Source: Shinisaurus crocodilurus
Lineage: Eukaryota; Chordata; Lepidosauria; Squamata; Shinisauridae
NCBI GenBank assembly: GCA_021292165.1
Contig: CM037877.1
Span: 303,742,063 to 303,806,062, forward strand
Direction: 5' to 3'
DNA: 64,000 bases
The position numbers and the translations under genes were made by a program. The notes under the pieces are model-generated. The model worked only from the letters and a program-made list of their open reading frames with translations, was not told the origin of the DNA and ran no database searches. Below, piece by piece: positions 1 to 9,954 of the stretch; position 1 is the stretch's first letter, and each line of letters begins with the position of its first letter.

Positions 1-247
1 TGGAGGGGGGATTAGGATGCTAAAGCCATAAGTTTCTATTTAACTATTCAGGAAATAACTGAATGGTTATCTCTGCACAGACTAGCTAGAGCCATGACAA
101 GGCAGAGCAGCTGGCGGGGAAATTACTAGGTTGCATGGAGGGTGAAACAGTTCCGGCCATGCAGTCTTCGGTCTTGAGGCTGCGGGTCAGAAAAGAGGAT
201 GGAATTAAGGCTAATGCATTTCCTCTTTTGGGGCAGTGGGCAGAGGC

Positions 248-420
248 CACTGTACCGCGATCAGAGGCAGTATGCTACTGAATACCAGTTCTTAGGAAGC
301 AACAGTGAGGGCAGGTCACCTTCATATCCTTCTTGTGGGCCTCCCAGAGGCACCTGGCTTGCCACTGTGGGCTGCAGGATGGTGGCCTGATCCAGCAGGG
401 TTCTTCTTCTGTTCTTACCA
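248..420 (+). repeat. LINE 3'-end remnant (CR1/L3-like)
   Basis: Ends in the block 'gatccagcagggttcttctt', which recurs at about 24,830-25,022 and 48,180-48,355. All three share the same preceding text (column of 'cagtatgc..ccagtt', then 'cttgtggg'), so this is a dispersed LINE 3' untranslated end. Family assignment is from memory of squamate repeats and is tentative. Confidence 0.55.
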
Positions 421-1292
421 GGGTAGCTGTGAGCTCTTAGGCAGTAGTGAGTATGCACAGCTTCCAAAGAATTTTAAAAAGCAACAGACAGTGGGGTGTT
501 CCTATAAAAAGGAGGGAGAGGAGCGTTGCTGGTGTTTGCTGTTTATGCTAGATGAATATTCCTGGACTATGGTAGGAAACTGGAGCCTAATAATTACAAC
601 CACACTGCCAGTGAGACTCTCCTATCTGTGTTCTCCTTAATTTTTTTTAATGATTGTTAGGCTGCCTTTAAGTGTAGAACCCCCTCAAAGCAGTGTAGAA
701 GATTAAAAAACCCAATATGCAAAAAGGCAATAAATAAATATACAATAAAATACTATACAAGCACTATAAAAACAGATAGCACCCATAAGACCTGGAGCCC
801 GCAGATTAGGGGAAGGCCAGCAAAAACAGGTGGGTCATCATCAGAGCCTTCCCGAAGACCTGCAAAGACAGGGCCTGACGAACCCCTGACCTGATGGAAG
901 TTGATTCCAGAGGTGTGGTCCTCCTGACCTGCTTGCTTCACTGTAAGCATGGGAGGTACAGTCAGAACGAAGACTGGTAAGGGAAGGTAACAGATTGTGC
1001 TTAGGAAATTTATTATGTTTCATCTGCGAGAGACACCCCCCACACCTCCCCCTTCTACAAAAAGTAGTAAGGAAAAGAATCTCTCAATACAAAGTTTAAG
1101 GCTACTGTGACAACTCAAGCCAGCTGACCAATTGTCTCTCTCTACCGCCTGCCCAATTTTGAGTTCTCAATGACAAGCTGTCTCAATCATACTACAGATT
1201 TTTAAAAAATACTCCCATGATTGAAAGTGGCCCTAAGCATCTTTTTATAAATAATTTTTTTTAAAAACTTTGGAAAGGGCACCAAATAAAAT
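421..1292. other. Intergenic, no gene recognised
   Basis: Only short open frames without domain-like content are present. The sequence is AT-rich with A-tracts around 1,190-1,290. I see no RNA gene or convincing exon. Confidence 0.5.
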
Positions 1293-1294
1293 TA

Positions 1295-1546
1295 CAGTCA
1301 TGCCTTGGATTGAGAGCATAATTTGTTCCGGAAACGTGCTTGTAATCCAAAACACTTTTATATCAAAACGAAATCCCCCCCAAAAAAATTTGTACAGAGA
1401 TTTTTAATTTAAGCCGTACTACAGTACTTGTATTGCAAGGCGTCGCTTGTATATCAAGTAAAAAATAAATAAATAAATATTTAAAAATTTGCTTGTCTTG
1501 CAATCTTTTGTCTTGCAAAAGTTACTTGCAATCCAAGGTATGACTG
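1295..1546. mobile_element. TA-target foldback MITE, family 1 (Tc1/mariner-like)
   Basis: Inverted ends read CAGTCATGCCTTGGATT on the left and the complement of this on the right, flanked by TA dinucleotides at 1,293 and 1,547. The two halves are long inverted arms. Copies of the same family occur at 3,213, 9,379 and 27,455. TA duplication and length of about 250 bp fit a non-autonomous Tc1/mariner element. Confidence 0.75.
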
Positions 1547-1796
1547 TATAAGCAGGGGAAGTTCTGTCATTTGTCATCATTCACATGATAGGCCATAACC
1601 CACAGATGCTCATGATGTGACTCAGCAGCCGCAATAGCAATGTATGTGCTATTTGGGGGAAGGTACTATCTCCACAAACGAAGTACAACAGCCTTTAAAT
1701 GAGGTGGCAGGACTGCAAGAACTAAATGAGTAAGAACTGAACAAATACCTTTGGAGACTGGGTTGGGTAGTTGGACAAGTGCAATGGACTTGTATA

Positions 1797-2050
1797 CAGG
1801 CAGTCCCCGAGTTAAGAACGTCCGACTTACAGACAACCCATACTTAAGAGCGGACTTCTGGGTTATCCCCAGCGCTACGTCGTTTACGTAGAGTACATAG
1901 CGTAGTATACTGCGCAATTTGTGTAATTTACACAATTTGTGTAAATGCCGATTTTAATGTATAGAACGCTATGCTGTTCCGACTTACATACAAATTCGAC
2001 TTAAAGACATTCTTAAGAACGGAACTCGTTCATAACCTGGGGACTGCCTG
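1797..2050. mobile_element. TA-target foldback MITE, family 2
   Basis: Begins CAGGCAGTCCCCGAGTTAAG and ends with its near complement (GGGGACTGCCTG), flanked by TA at 1,795 and 2,051. Sister copies lie at 6,628 and 22,213. The centre contains nested GCAATTTGTG/AATTTACAC inverted words. A non-autonomous Tc1/mariner or pogo-like element is the best guess. Confidence 0.75.
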
Positions 2051-2419
2051 TATATGGTTCAGTTCATAGTAAGTATTGGTCCATTGACCAATATGCTGTC
2101 TAATGATCTTGTGGATGTAAAGTAAGAACACAGTACCGTGTGTGAGAGTGAACTGATATTGAAGAGGCTGTGGAACAACCACTAGTGGTTGGTGCCCTAC
2201 AAAATGGGGGTGTTCAACGCTTCATCCCTAGGCCCTCCAGTCTACCAAAGCCTTACCCAATAGGCAACTGAAGACAAATTCATGATCTGTCAATGACTCT
2301 TTGCCATAATAAATAGCCACATTCAAAAGTGGTAGCACACAACCACATGCATGAATACAAGTGCACGGAGAGGGGAGTGGGATTGTATCCATGGGCTCCA
2401 CCTTTGACCCCCATGTTTT

Positions 2420-2610
2420 CATTGGAAGGTTGCATCGAGAGCACATAATGCAGACCATATGCTGAAGCTAAGCAGGTATGAGCCGGGTCAGTGCTTGGAT
2501 GGGTGACTGCCTGGGCTGCCCACATCTGTTCTCCTGCATCGAGCAGGGGGTTGGACTCGATGGCCTTATAGGCCCCTTCCAACTCTGCTATTCTATGATT
2601 CTTCTATGAG
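2420..2610 (+). mobile_element. 5S-rRNA-derived SINE with CR1 tail
   Basis: The segment 2,461-2,516 resembles the internal control region of vertebrate 5S rRNA ('gaagctaagcagg' followed by 'gtgcttggatgggtgactgc'). Immediately downstream, 2,531-2,605 is nearly identical to the 3' end of the CR1 copy at 7,340-7,437, including the ATTCTATG tail. A 5S head joined to a LINE tail is the SINE3 design; CR1 would be the mobilising partner. The 5' boundary is uncertain. Confidence 0.7.
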
Positions 2611-2963
2611 TCTACAGCTGTAGAGGTCTCACCACATGATCAGGACCCCTGCATTTTGTAGGGTTCCCTTCCCAGTCACGCATACGGATTAAGCTTTGTT
2701 CTCTGATCTTCTGACATCAGGGGTGGGGGCAGAGGACACAATACTGCTTCCCCCCCCCTCACATTCATATCAACAGATATGGTTGTGTGAACAGAGCAAA
2801 TATATATCTGGGTACCAGAGGTTAAGCATAAGCATGACAAAAAATTAAGGTTGTCAAGCAAGCTATTAAATACTTTTTAGTTGATTGATCATCTACAGTT
2901 TAGCTCATTGTTTGAATGTCAGTATGCTTGCATATTACCAAAACCTCACTGAAGCAGTTTGAT

Positions 2964-3070
2964 AAATAAAATCTACCAGATTACTAAAAGAGAAGCCCCC
3001 TTTAATCTTTTCTTTTTATTCCGTAGTCCCATAACACACCAGGGGAACCAAATAATTAAAAGTTCACTAA
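2964..3070 (+). repeat. Tandem repeat unit 1 of 3 (interrupted)
   Basis: Shares 'gaagccccctttaatctttt' and flanking text with units at 3,551 and 3,699. The unit is cut after 'cactaa' by a TTAA-family element and resumes at about 3,498 ('aaaggggtatatctag'). Confidence 0.7.
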
Positions 3071-3497
3071 GGGCCCAATCCTATGCATGGATTGGGCCCT
3101 TAGTGCCCAACTCCCAACTCTCATGCTGGGAGTTGAAGTCCTACAACTCCCAGCATGCCCCAGCCAGCTATGCATATTTCTGTCTAAACATGCATAGGAT
3201 TTAACAGACTTACAGTATTACCTTGGATTGCAAGTAACTTGGTTCGAGAGCATTTTGCAAGACAAGCAAATTTTTAAATATTTATTTAAATGTTTTTGAC
3301 TTGATATACAAGCGACGTCTTGCAATACAAGTACTGTAGTACGGCTTAAATTAAAAATCTCTGCACAAATTTTTTTTGGGGGGGATTTCGTTTTGATATA
3401 AGAGTGTTTTGGATTACAAGCACGTTTCCTGGAACGAATTATGCTCTCAATCCAAGGCATGACTGTATTTCGGTTTAAACATGCATTAGATTACACC
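3071..3497. mobile_element. TTAA-family MITE (piggyBac-like) carrying a mariner-like insertion
   Basis: Left end GGGCCCAATCCTATGCATG and right end the complement of GGTGTAATCTAATGCATG, next to ctaa/ttaa. Relatives at 6,092 and 23,949 keep TTAA at one flank, the piggyBac target. The TA-family-1 MITE at 3,213-3,465 sits inside it. Interior contains palindromic 'ctacaactcccagcatg' arms. Confidence 0.6.
3213..3465. mobile_element. TA-target foldback MITE, family 1
   Basis: Same inverted ends as the copy at 1,295, flanked by TA at 3,211 and 3,466. It is nested in the TTAA-family element, so it is the younger insertion. Confidence 0.75.
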
Positions 3498-3800
3498 TTA
3501 AAGGGGTATATCTAGATACTGAAGGGAATGTGCAAACACTTAGAATTCAATAAATAAAACCTACCAAATTGCTAGGAAGCCCCCTTTAATCTTTTCTTTT
3601 TTTCCTTGTAGCACAATAACACACCAGAGAAACCAAATAACTAAAACCTCACTAAAGGGTCTTTTTAGATACCAAAGGAAATGTGGAAACACAATTTAAT
3701 AAATAAAATCTACCACATGGCTAGAAGGGAAGCCCCCTTTACCCTTTTCATTTTTTATTCTGTAGTACAGTAACACAGCAGAGAAACCAAATAATCTTTT
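3498..3800 (+). repeat. Tandem repeat, rest of unit 1 plus units 2 and 3 (period about 148 bp)
   Basis: Units start at 3,551 and 3,699, each with 'aataaataaaa.ctacca', then the 'agccccctttaa' block, then 'ac.cagagaaaccaaataa'. The spacing of 148 bp defines the period. No coding capacity is evident. Confidence 0.7.
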
Positions 3801-4113
3801 TTTAAAGTGTGTCTTTAACTCATTTGCCCTCTGATAATAAATGAATACCCATAAACTGATTGATCAAGCCCATCCTTTAGTTGATCAATCTGCTGGCTAA
3901 AGCTAGCAGACCCAATTCTGAAGTAAAAATATCCATCGTAATCTGTCCCGGGTGAATATTCTTTTCCAAAAGTGATAGATTTGCCATGTTCCATCTTCCA
4001 AACACTGCTGCTCTGCTGCATCGGGTTGGGTTTCTCTTTACAAGCAAATCAAGTATCCTTGGTTCTAGCTCAGACGCTCCTTTTTTTCCAAAGAATAACC
4101 CGGACGTACTTAC

Positions 4114-4154
4114 CAATAGGCAAAGAAATAGATGAGCAGTGACAGAGATTCCAT
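4114..4154 (-). CDS. Candidate signal-peptide first exon (tentative)
   Basis: On the minus strand an ATG in good context (CAAGGATGG) opens a 41-bp reading of hydrophobic residues, MESLSLLIYFFAY, directly followed by a consensus donor GTAAGT at 4,113. A TTTAAATA box lies about 90 bp upstream at 4,248-4,241. This looks like the first exon of a small secreted protein, but I find no convincing second exon downstream (3,815-4,100), and unspliced it stops at once. It could be a chance arrangement or a gene relic. Confidence 0.25.
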
Positions 4155-4240
4155 CCTTGGCTAAATGTTGGCAGTGGAGAAGCCTTGAGGAGTCTGGCTG
4201 GTGGTTAGCTGGATGGATCACACTTTCCAGAAGACGTCGG

Positions 4241-4248
4241 TATTTAAA
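4241..4248 (-). promoter_or_regulatory. Possible TATA box for the candidate exon at 4,154
   Basis: TTTAAATA on the minus strand, about 90 bp upstream of the candidate ATG. Only motif and position support it. Confidence 0.2.
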
Positions 4249-4534
4249 CCAGGGCACTGTATGTAACAGATGTGAAGTGAAGCAAGCATCAGTGACCTTT
4301 GCAAAATGTGAATGTGAAACGGGGCTAAAGAGGGAAGCTGAGTCAGGAGCAGTGTGTGGGATGTGCGGTTTTTATTTTGACCACAGGAAAAGCTGAAATA
4401 GATCAATTACGATTCCATCAACCCACACTGCTCAAAGAAATTAATAATCAAGCATTTTCTCTTTTATTCTATTGTCACTTTGTACACAATAAATATAATA
4501 AATAAATATAATAAATAAATTCAAGATGTGTTCT

Positions 4535-4765
4535 TCTTTATTATATTTCTTTATTATATTTATACCCTGCCTTTTTTCCTGCAAGGAACCCAAGGCGGCT
4601 TACATAATCCTCCTCCCCATTTTATCCTCACAACAACCCTGTGAGGTAGGTTAGGCTGAGAGTCAGTGACTGGCCCAAAGTCACCCAGTGAGTTTCATGG
4701 CTGAGCGGGGACTAGAACCCAGATCTCTGGAGTCCCAGTCCAACACTCACACCACTATAATAGTA
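4535..4765 (-). mobile_element. tRNA/CORE (MIR-like) SINE
   Basis: Read on the minus strand it has a tRNA-like head, a core with 'ctgggtgactttgggccagt' and the 3' block 'atgtaagccgccttgggttc' followed by an AATAAATAAA tail. Other copies: 12,090, 12,294, 12,606, 21,405, 27,740 and 32,700. Confidence 0.75.
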
Positions 4766-5105
4766 ATAATATTCCTTCAATATGTATGGCACTTGACGAT
4801 TTTGGCAAGAACTGATTTTGGCAAGAACAGATCAGGCAGACAAACCCAAAATAACCAGACAGGCAGAGGAGGCAGGGAACCCCAAAAAGGCAGGCAGAGG
4901 CCTTTGTCTTGGACAATTCAAACTGTGGAACTGGTTAAGAAGAGACCAAGCAGGCAGAGGAGGTGGGAACCCCAAACAGGCAGGCAGAGGCAGCCAAACC
5001 CAAAATGTCTGAAAGGTTGCATTTTAGGAAAATGATTTTAAAAAATAAACTTGCTGTACTTCCTAAAACCTATCCATGTTGCATTTGAGGAACACAATTT
5101 TGGAA

Positions 5106-5235
5106 CACGAGTCCTTGGTCTCGAGTCCCGAGTCGAGTCTCGAGTCCCGTTAAAAATATTGGGACTCGAGTCACAGGGGGGACTCAGTCCGACTCACGAG
5201 TCGAGTCCTGGAGTCCGAGTCCCCATCCCTGGTGA
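5106..5235. repeat. Degenerate GACTCGAGTC short repeat ending in a hAT-like terminus
   Basis: Irregular runs of 'gagtc', 'gactc' and 'ctcgag' words fill the block, which ends 'ccccatccctg', the complement of a CAGGGATGGGG hAT-type end. The left end is not identifiable. Confidence 0.45.
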
Positions 5236-6087
5236 CAGCCGTGCCAAAGTGCCCAAGCAGGAAGGGCTGGTAGCCGTAGCGGTGCGGGGGTGAGTGGGGG
5301 CATGCTCTCGAGGTGGCGGCCAATCTGAGTGCGTAGTTGCTGGGCGGCCACAATGGCTAGCGAGGTGGGGGCATGCTCCAATGGCTGGCCTCCTCAAGAG
5401 GAGGTGGCCCATTGGAGCACACCTTGTCCACCACCCCGACCCCACCGGCCGCTGTGAACAGAACTTGAGTGGGCGGCACGCGGTGGCCGGGGAACGAGCC
5501 ACTCTCCTTGCCTTCCTCTCACAGAAAGCAGGCAGAGCTGCTTGACACCCCCCGCCCCATTCCCCCCTCCCAGCAGCACCAGCACCAGGGAGAGGGGGAA
5601 ATGGGGCAGGGAGGCGAGCCACCTTTGCTTGGCTTCCTTGGGAATAAGCCAAGCAGAGTGGCCCATTCCAAATTGCCCAGGGCTGCTTGCAGCTGCTGCT
5701 GCGGTGGCTATTTGGAACGAGCTGCTCTGCTTGACTTACTACTCCCAGGGAAGCCAAGCGGAGCCGCTCATTCCACCCACCTTGTTTCCCCCCTCCCCAC
5801 CGTCGCTTAACAGCACCACCAGGCACCACCACCAGGCACTACCAGGCGGGGGGAGGACAAACAGAACCCCCCCCCAACTGGCAAGGCACCCTGCCCCCGC
5901 TGTGACGGATCGTCTGTCGGGCACAGGGGAATTTAAGCCACAGTGTGTGGCTTAATTTCCCAAGGGGTTTAGGGTGTCACATGCGAACCATCCCTGTGCC
6001 TTTTGTGTAGTGGTTGTGTCTAATAATAAATATGCAGTAAATATTAAGGTTGCAAGGTTTCATCAATTATTTGGTTGGCTTAACTGA
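5236..6087. other. GC-rich unrecognised stretch
   Basis: High GC with several overlapping open frames on both strands, all of low-complexity composition (Pro, Ala, Arg rich) and none with a recognisable domain. Probably the body of a repeat whose end is at 5,235, but this is unproven. Confidence 0.4.
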
Positions 6088-6091
6088 TTAA

Positions 6092-6225
6092 GGGTGTAAT
6101 CCTATGTATGTTTAGACTGGAAAAGGTCCTACAACTCCTAGCATTCCCCAGCCAGCATGGCTGGCTGGAGAGTGCTGGGAATTGTAGGACTTTTTTCTGT
6201 CTAAACATGCATAGGATTGTGCCTT
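6092..6225. mobile_element. TTAA-family MITE
   Basis: Starts GGGTGTAATCCTATGTATG directly after TTAA (6,088-6,091) and ends with the near complement CATGCATAGGATTGTGCC. The interior is a hairpin around 'ccagccagcatggctggctgg'. Confidence 0.65.
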
Positions 6226-6627
6226 TTCGCTTTTATCAAAAAGCATTTTGATAAACTAAAACGGTGCCTCCAGACCATCAATCCGTGTGTGAGAGAAAAA
6301 GGGGTTGCTGCTTCTCAGATGGCATGTGCTTCATCTAAAAACAAAAGGAAGTATGCTTCCCCCTCCCCCATAGAACAATCTCCTCCTATGCAAACTTATG
6401 CAGATATAATTGATTAATTAAATAACTGAAACATATATGATTGAGAGACTAATAGTGCAATCCTATGCATCTGTACTTGGAAGTAAGGGCCAAACTAGAT
6501 GTTACTTTTATTGCCTGGTTCAAGAGATTTTAAAAATTGGATAAATTGGGTCCAGAATGAATGGGGTGGGGGGAGGCTTACTTGGAGCCTCGGCCAATCA
6601 CGGATCCTGGGAGTGTGGTTTCAAATA

Positions 6628-6880
6628 CAGGCAGTCCCCGAGTTAAGAACGTTCGACTTACAGACGACCCATACTTAAGAACGGACTTCTGGGTTCCCCG
6701 GCGCTACGTCATTTATGTAGAGTACATAGCGTACTATACTACGCAATTTGCGTAATTTACGCAATTTGCGTAAATGCCGATTTTAACGTGTAGAACGCTA
6801 TGCTGTTCTGACTTACATACAAATTCGATTTAAAGACGTCCTTAAGAATGGATCTCGTTCGTAACCTGGGGACTGCCTTT
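6628..6880. mobile_element. TA-target foldback MITE, family 2
   Basis: Same ends as at 1,797, flanked by TA on the left (6,626). It abuts the CR1 copy that follows. Confidence 0.7.
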
Positions 6881-6882
6881 TA

Positions 6883-7437
6883 CACTGGTTAGGCCTCATC
6901 TTGAGTACTGCGTCCAGTTCTGGGCACCTCACTTTAAGAAGGACATAGACAAACTGGAGAGGGTTCAGAGGAGGGCAACAAGGATGATAAAGGGACTGGA
7001 AACAAGGCCCTATGAGGAGAGACTGAAAGAACTGGGCATGTTTAGCCTTCAGAAGAGGAGACTGAGGGGAGATATGATCGCACTCTTCCAGTATTTGAAG
7101 GGATGTCACACAGAGGAGGGCAAAGATCTCTTCTCGGTCATCCCAGTTTGCAGGACACGGAATAATGGGCTCAAGTTACAGGAACCTAGATTCCACCTAA
7201 ACATCAGGAAAAATTTCCTGACTGTCAGAGCAATAAGACAATGGAATCAACTACCTAGGGAGGTCGTGGGCTCTCCCACTCTGGAGGCATTCAAGGTGCA
7301 GCTGGACAGACATCTGTCAGAGATGCTTTGACCTAGATTCCTGCATTGAGCAGGGGGTTGGACTCGATGGCCTTGTAGGCCCCTTCCAACTCTACTTTTC
7401 TATGATTCTATGATTCTATGATTCTATGAATGACTTT
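6883..7437 (+). mobile_element. CR1 LINE, 3' end (ORF2 tail plus 3' UTR)
   Basis: A frame at 6,984-7,331 encodes the conserved CR1 ORF2 C-terminus (peptides '[12 protein letters not shown]', '[10 protein letters not shown]'). It continues into the CR1 3' UTR ('gggttggactcgatggcctt') and ends in ATTCTATG octamer repeats. The element is 5' truncated, as CR1 copies usually are. Confidence 0.9.
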
Positions 7438-8454
7438 TGCACATTTTTTCACCAGGGCAAAAACGGCCAAAGTACAAGGAATGTCCTTGCTGCTATCAGT
7501 CAGAATAAACTAATTTCTGTTGGTCAGACTGGTGTTCATAATCTTGCAGCAGACATTGTCTTAAAAAATGCTCTGGATGCTGCCTGACCAGTGACCACTG
7601 GAAATACTGGCCTTCCCCACATCCCAGCCTAGCTTTTGAGGTATCATTGGCATAACCCACAGATGTTGAAGCCTGCCTTTGCCACCTTAAGGACTAGGAA
7701 CGTGCTGCTGTTCAATCAAATGGAAACTGAGATGTCTTTAGAGTGCTGAATTTTGTGCTCCCTACCCACTCAGTGCACACGTGGCGTGATGGTGAAATGC
7801 CCACTGCCCTGACTCTATTACTGGACTACACTGGCCCAAACAAAAAGACTACCCTTCCCTTCCAAAACAGACCCTGTGTTTTGTTTTGCAACTTCTCATT
7901 CTGCTACTATAGGAGAGCGTCAAAGATGGAAAAAATTCAGTGTTGCAAGGAAGCAGATAAGGAAGATAAGCTATGACAGCTTGCCCACTTCCTCCCCTTT
8001 TCCTGCACTGAGCAAGTTTTGCAGCCCTGCCCCGTTTTGTTTCTTTTCTCTTCTCTTTCCTTCTGGCTCTCTGGTGAGCTGCAATTAGTGTTGCCTTTGC
8101 AGCAACTGCCTTGTGCTGGCTTCCAAAGCAGAGGGCACCAGTAAACAGATAATAACAGTTTAAGTTGATTAAATTAACTTTAAAGCTTAATAATGTTTAA
8201 TAGAATGTTTAATCTTGCAGTGGATCTGCTGGATCTCTGTGCACTGCAGAACTGCTGCAACTCAAAGCACATCCAACAACATTCACGTGCTGGATATAAA
8301 GTTAGTGTGTTGCGTAGTGGTGGTGGGTGGGTGGGTGGGAAGCAGGTCTCTGACCTGCTGAATGCTTAAACAGAAAAAAGGGATTAGCTAACAAGTCCGG
8401 TTTAACATTTTAAACCAAATTGAGGATGTGTGTGTTCCTTTTGGTTAAAGATGT
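7438..8454. other. Intergenic, no gene recognised
   Basis: Unique-looking sequence with short open frames only. A short GT-rich/GGTGGGTGGG run occurs near 8,320. No exon or RNA gene is supported. Confidence 0.45.
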
Positions 8455-8620
8455 GCTTCCCGCACTTTCCTGAGCGGTGAGATGTTTTAGAGGCAGTGCG
8501 TTCCTGGAATTGGCTTCTTTTGGAAAGAGAGATCACTGGAGACTTACAGGGTTTTTGTAATATTTGGATTTATTAACAAAGATACAAGGAGAGCATAGGT
8601 GAAGAGAAACAGCACAAACA
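8455..8620 (+). repeat. Dispersed repeat, copy a (empty site for the MITE at 9,379)
   Basis: Matches 9,248-9,378 plus 9,632-9,660 in order ('tttttgtaatatttggattt', then 'gagcataggt'). Here the two halves are continuous; in the second copy they are separated by a TA-family-1 MITE. Confidence 0.6.
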
Positions 8621-8689
8621 CTTCTACAAGCAGCAAAACCACTGCCTTCACGCCACATCCTGCAAAATACCTCTCTTTGTCTCAAAACT

Positions 8690-9247
8690 ATATTTCCCCC
8701 TTCATTTAAAAAAAAGAAAAAAAGGCCTTATTGGTACCTCTTCCACACAGACTTTTCCACAATGCCCTCCCCTCAGTTCATGGCTGGCCCAAGATACCTT
8801 ACTGCCTCTGGCAAAAGACAAGATGGCACCCTCCCCCCCATTCCACATACAGAAGCCAACTGAACTGGTTGTTGAGTCTTCTTTCAATAGCGGTGATGGA
8901 ACAGCATTTTCCACCACACCTGAGGGCAGCAGGCTGGCTTAGAGGGTGCAGGGAAGGCCATGTGGCACACATGGGTCTGTCCTCTAAGACAGGGGTCACC
9001 AACCTTTTTGGGCCCATGGGCACATTTGGCATTTTGAAAAAGTGCCCTGGGCACCGCCACGAATTGCCTGCTGTAGGGGCAATAAAAGAAATGTTTGTGT
9101 GTGTGCATGCATTTGCACCTGGTGTGTGTGCTACTCACTCTGACTTCTCTCTCTCTCTCCTCTCCCTCTCTCTCTCTCTTCTCTTTTCTCTCTCTGGCTC
9201 CAGGAAATAAGGAAGGCCCCCTGCAAAATAGGGCCCCATATAGCATT
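8690..9247. other. Unrecognised repeat-like sequence with a pyrimidine run
   Basis: Contains 'ggggtcaccaacctttttgg', resembling a hAT terminus, and a CT-rich microsatellite at about 9,140-9,195. Open frames here are low complexity. Confidence 0.35.
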
Positions 9248-9378
9248 GTTACGCTCACCCCACTTCTCTGAGCAATGAGAAATTCCAGAGCTGCAGTGCT
9301 TGCCTGGGTTAGTTTGTTTGGAAAGAGGTCACAGGAGGGCTAATAGCATTTTGTAATATTTGGATTTATTTACAAATA

Positions 9379-9631
9379 CAGTAATACCTTGGATTGCAAG
9401 TAACTTGGTTTGAGAGCGTTTTGCAAGACAAGCAAATGCTTTAAATATTTATTTTTAAAAAATGACTTGATATACAAGCGACGTCTTGCAATACAAGTAC
9501 TGTAGTACGGCTTAAATTAAAAATCTCTGTACAAATTTTTTTGGGGGGATTTTGTTTTGATATAAGAGTGTTTTGGATTACAAGCACTGTTTCCGGAACG
9601 AATTATGCTCTCAATCCAAGGCATGAGTCTG
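9379..9631. mobile_element. TA-target foldback MITE, family 1
   Basis: Flanked by TA at 9,377 and 9,632 and inserted into dispersed repeat copy b (9,248-9,660). The uninterrupted relative at 8,455 confirms the boundaries. Confidence 0.8.
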
Positions 9632-9874
9632 TATACAGGTTGAGCATAGGTAGAAGTACAGCTTACTTAAACCCTCCAGTAGACTGCCAAAGTACATTGC
9701 TCCCAGGGCAGACTCCTTAGGAGACAGCCAGCAAGATGCTTACGGAGCCCGAAACTCAGCTTCTGCCTCTGACTTTCATCTCTCACTGACACTAGTCCGA
9801 TTCAAAGGAATTATTCAGAAACTTAAGCTGGCTTCAGCCTCATTCCCTCCCTGCCAGAAACTGCAATTCTGCAG

Positions 9875-9877
<3 letters not shown>

Positions 9878-9932
<55 letters not shown>

Positions 9933-9954
9933 TACACACACACACACACACACA
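9878..9954. repeat. (CT)n-(CA)n compound microsatellite
   Basis: About 17 CT units run directly into about 20 CA units with one T interruption. Confidence 0.95.

Noticed and set aside
2461..2516. Functional 5S rRNA gene
   Set aside because: Only the internal control region is similar, it is mutated, and a CR1 tail follows; it is a SINE.
3877..4257. 126-codon minus-strand open frame as a complete gene
   Set aside because: It overlaps the candidate signal exon in another frame and has no recognisable domain.
5194..5832. 212-codon minus-strand open frame
   Set aside because: Low complexity, with competing frames on both strands and no domain; expected in GC-rich DNA.
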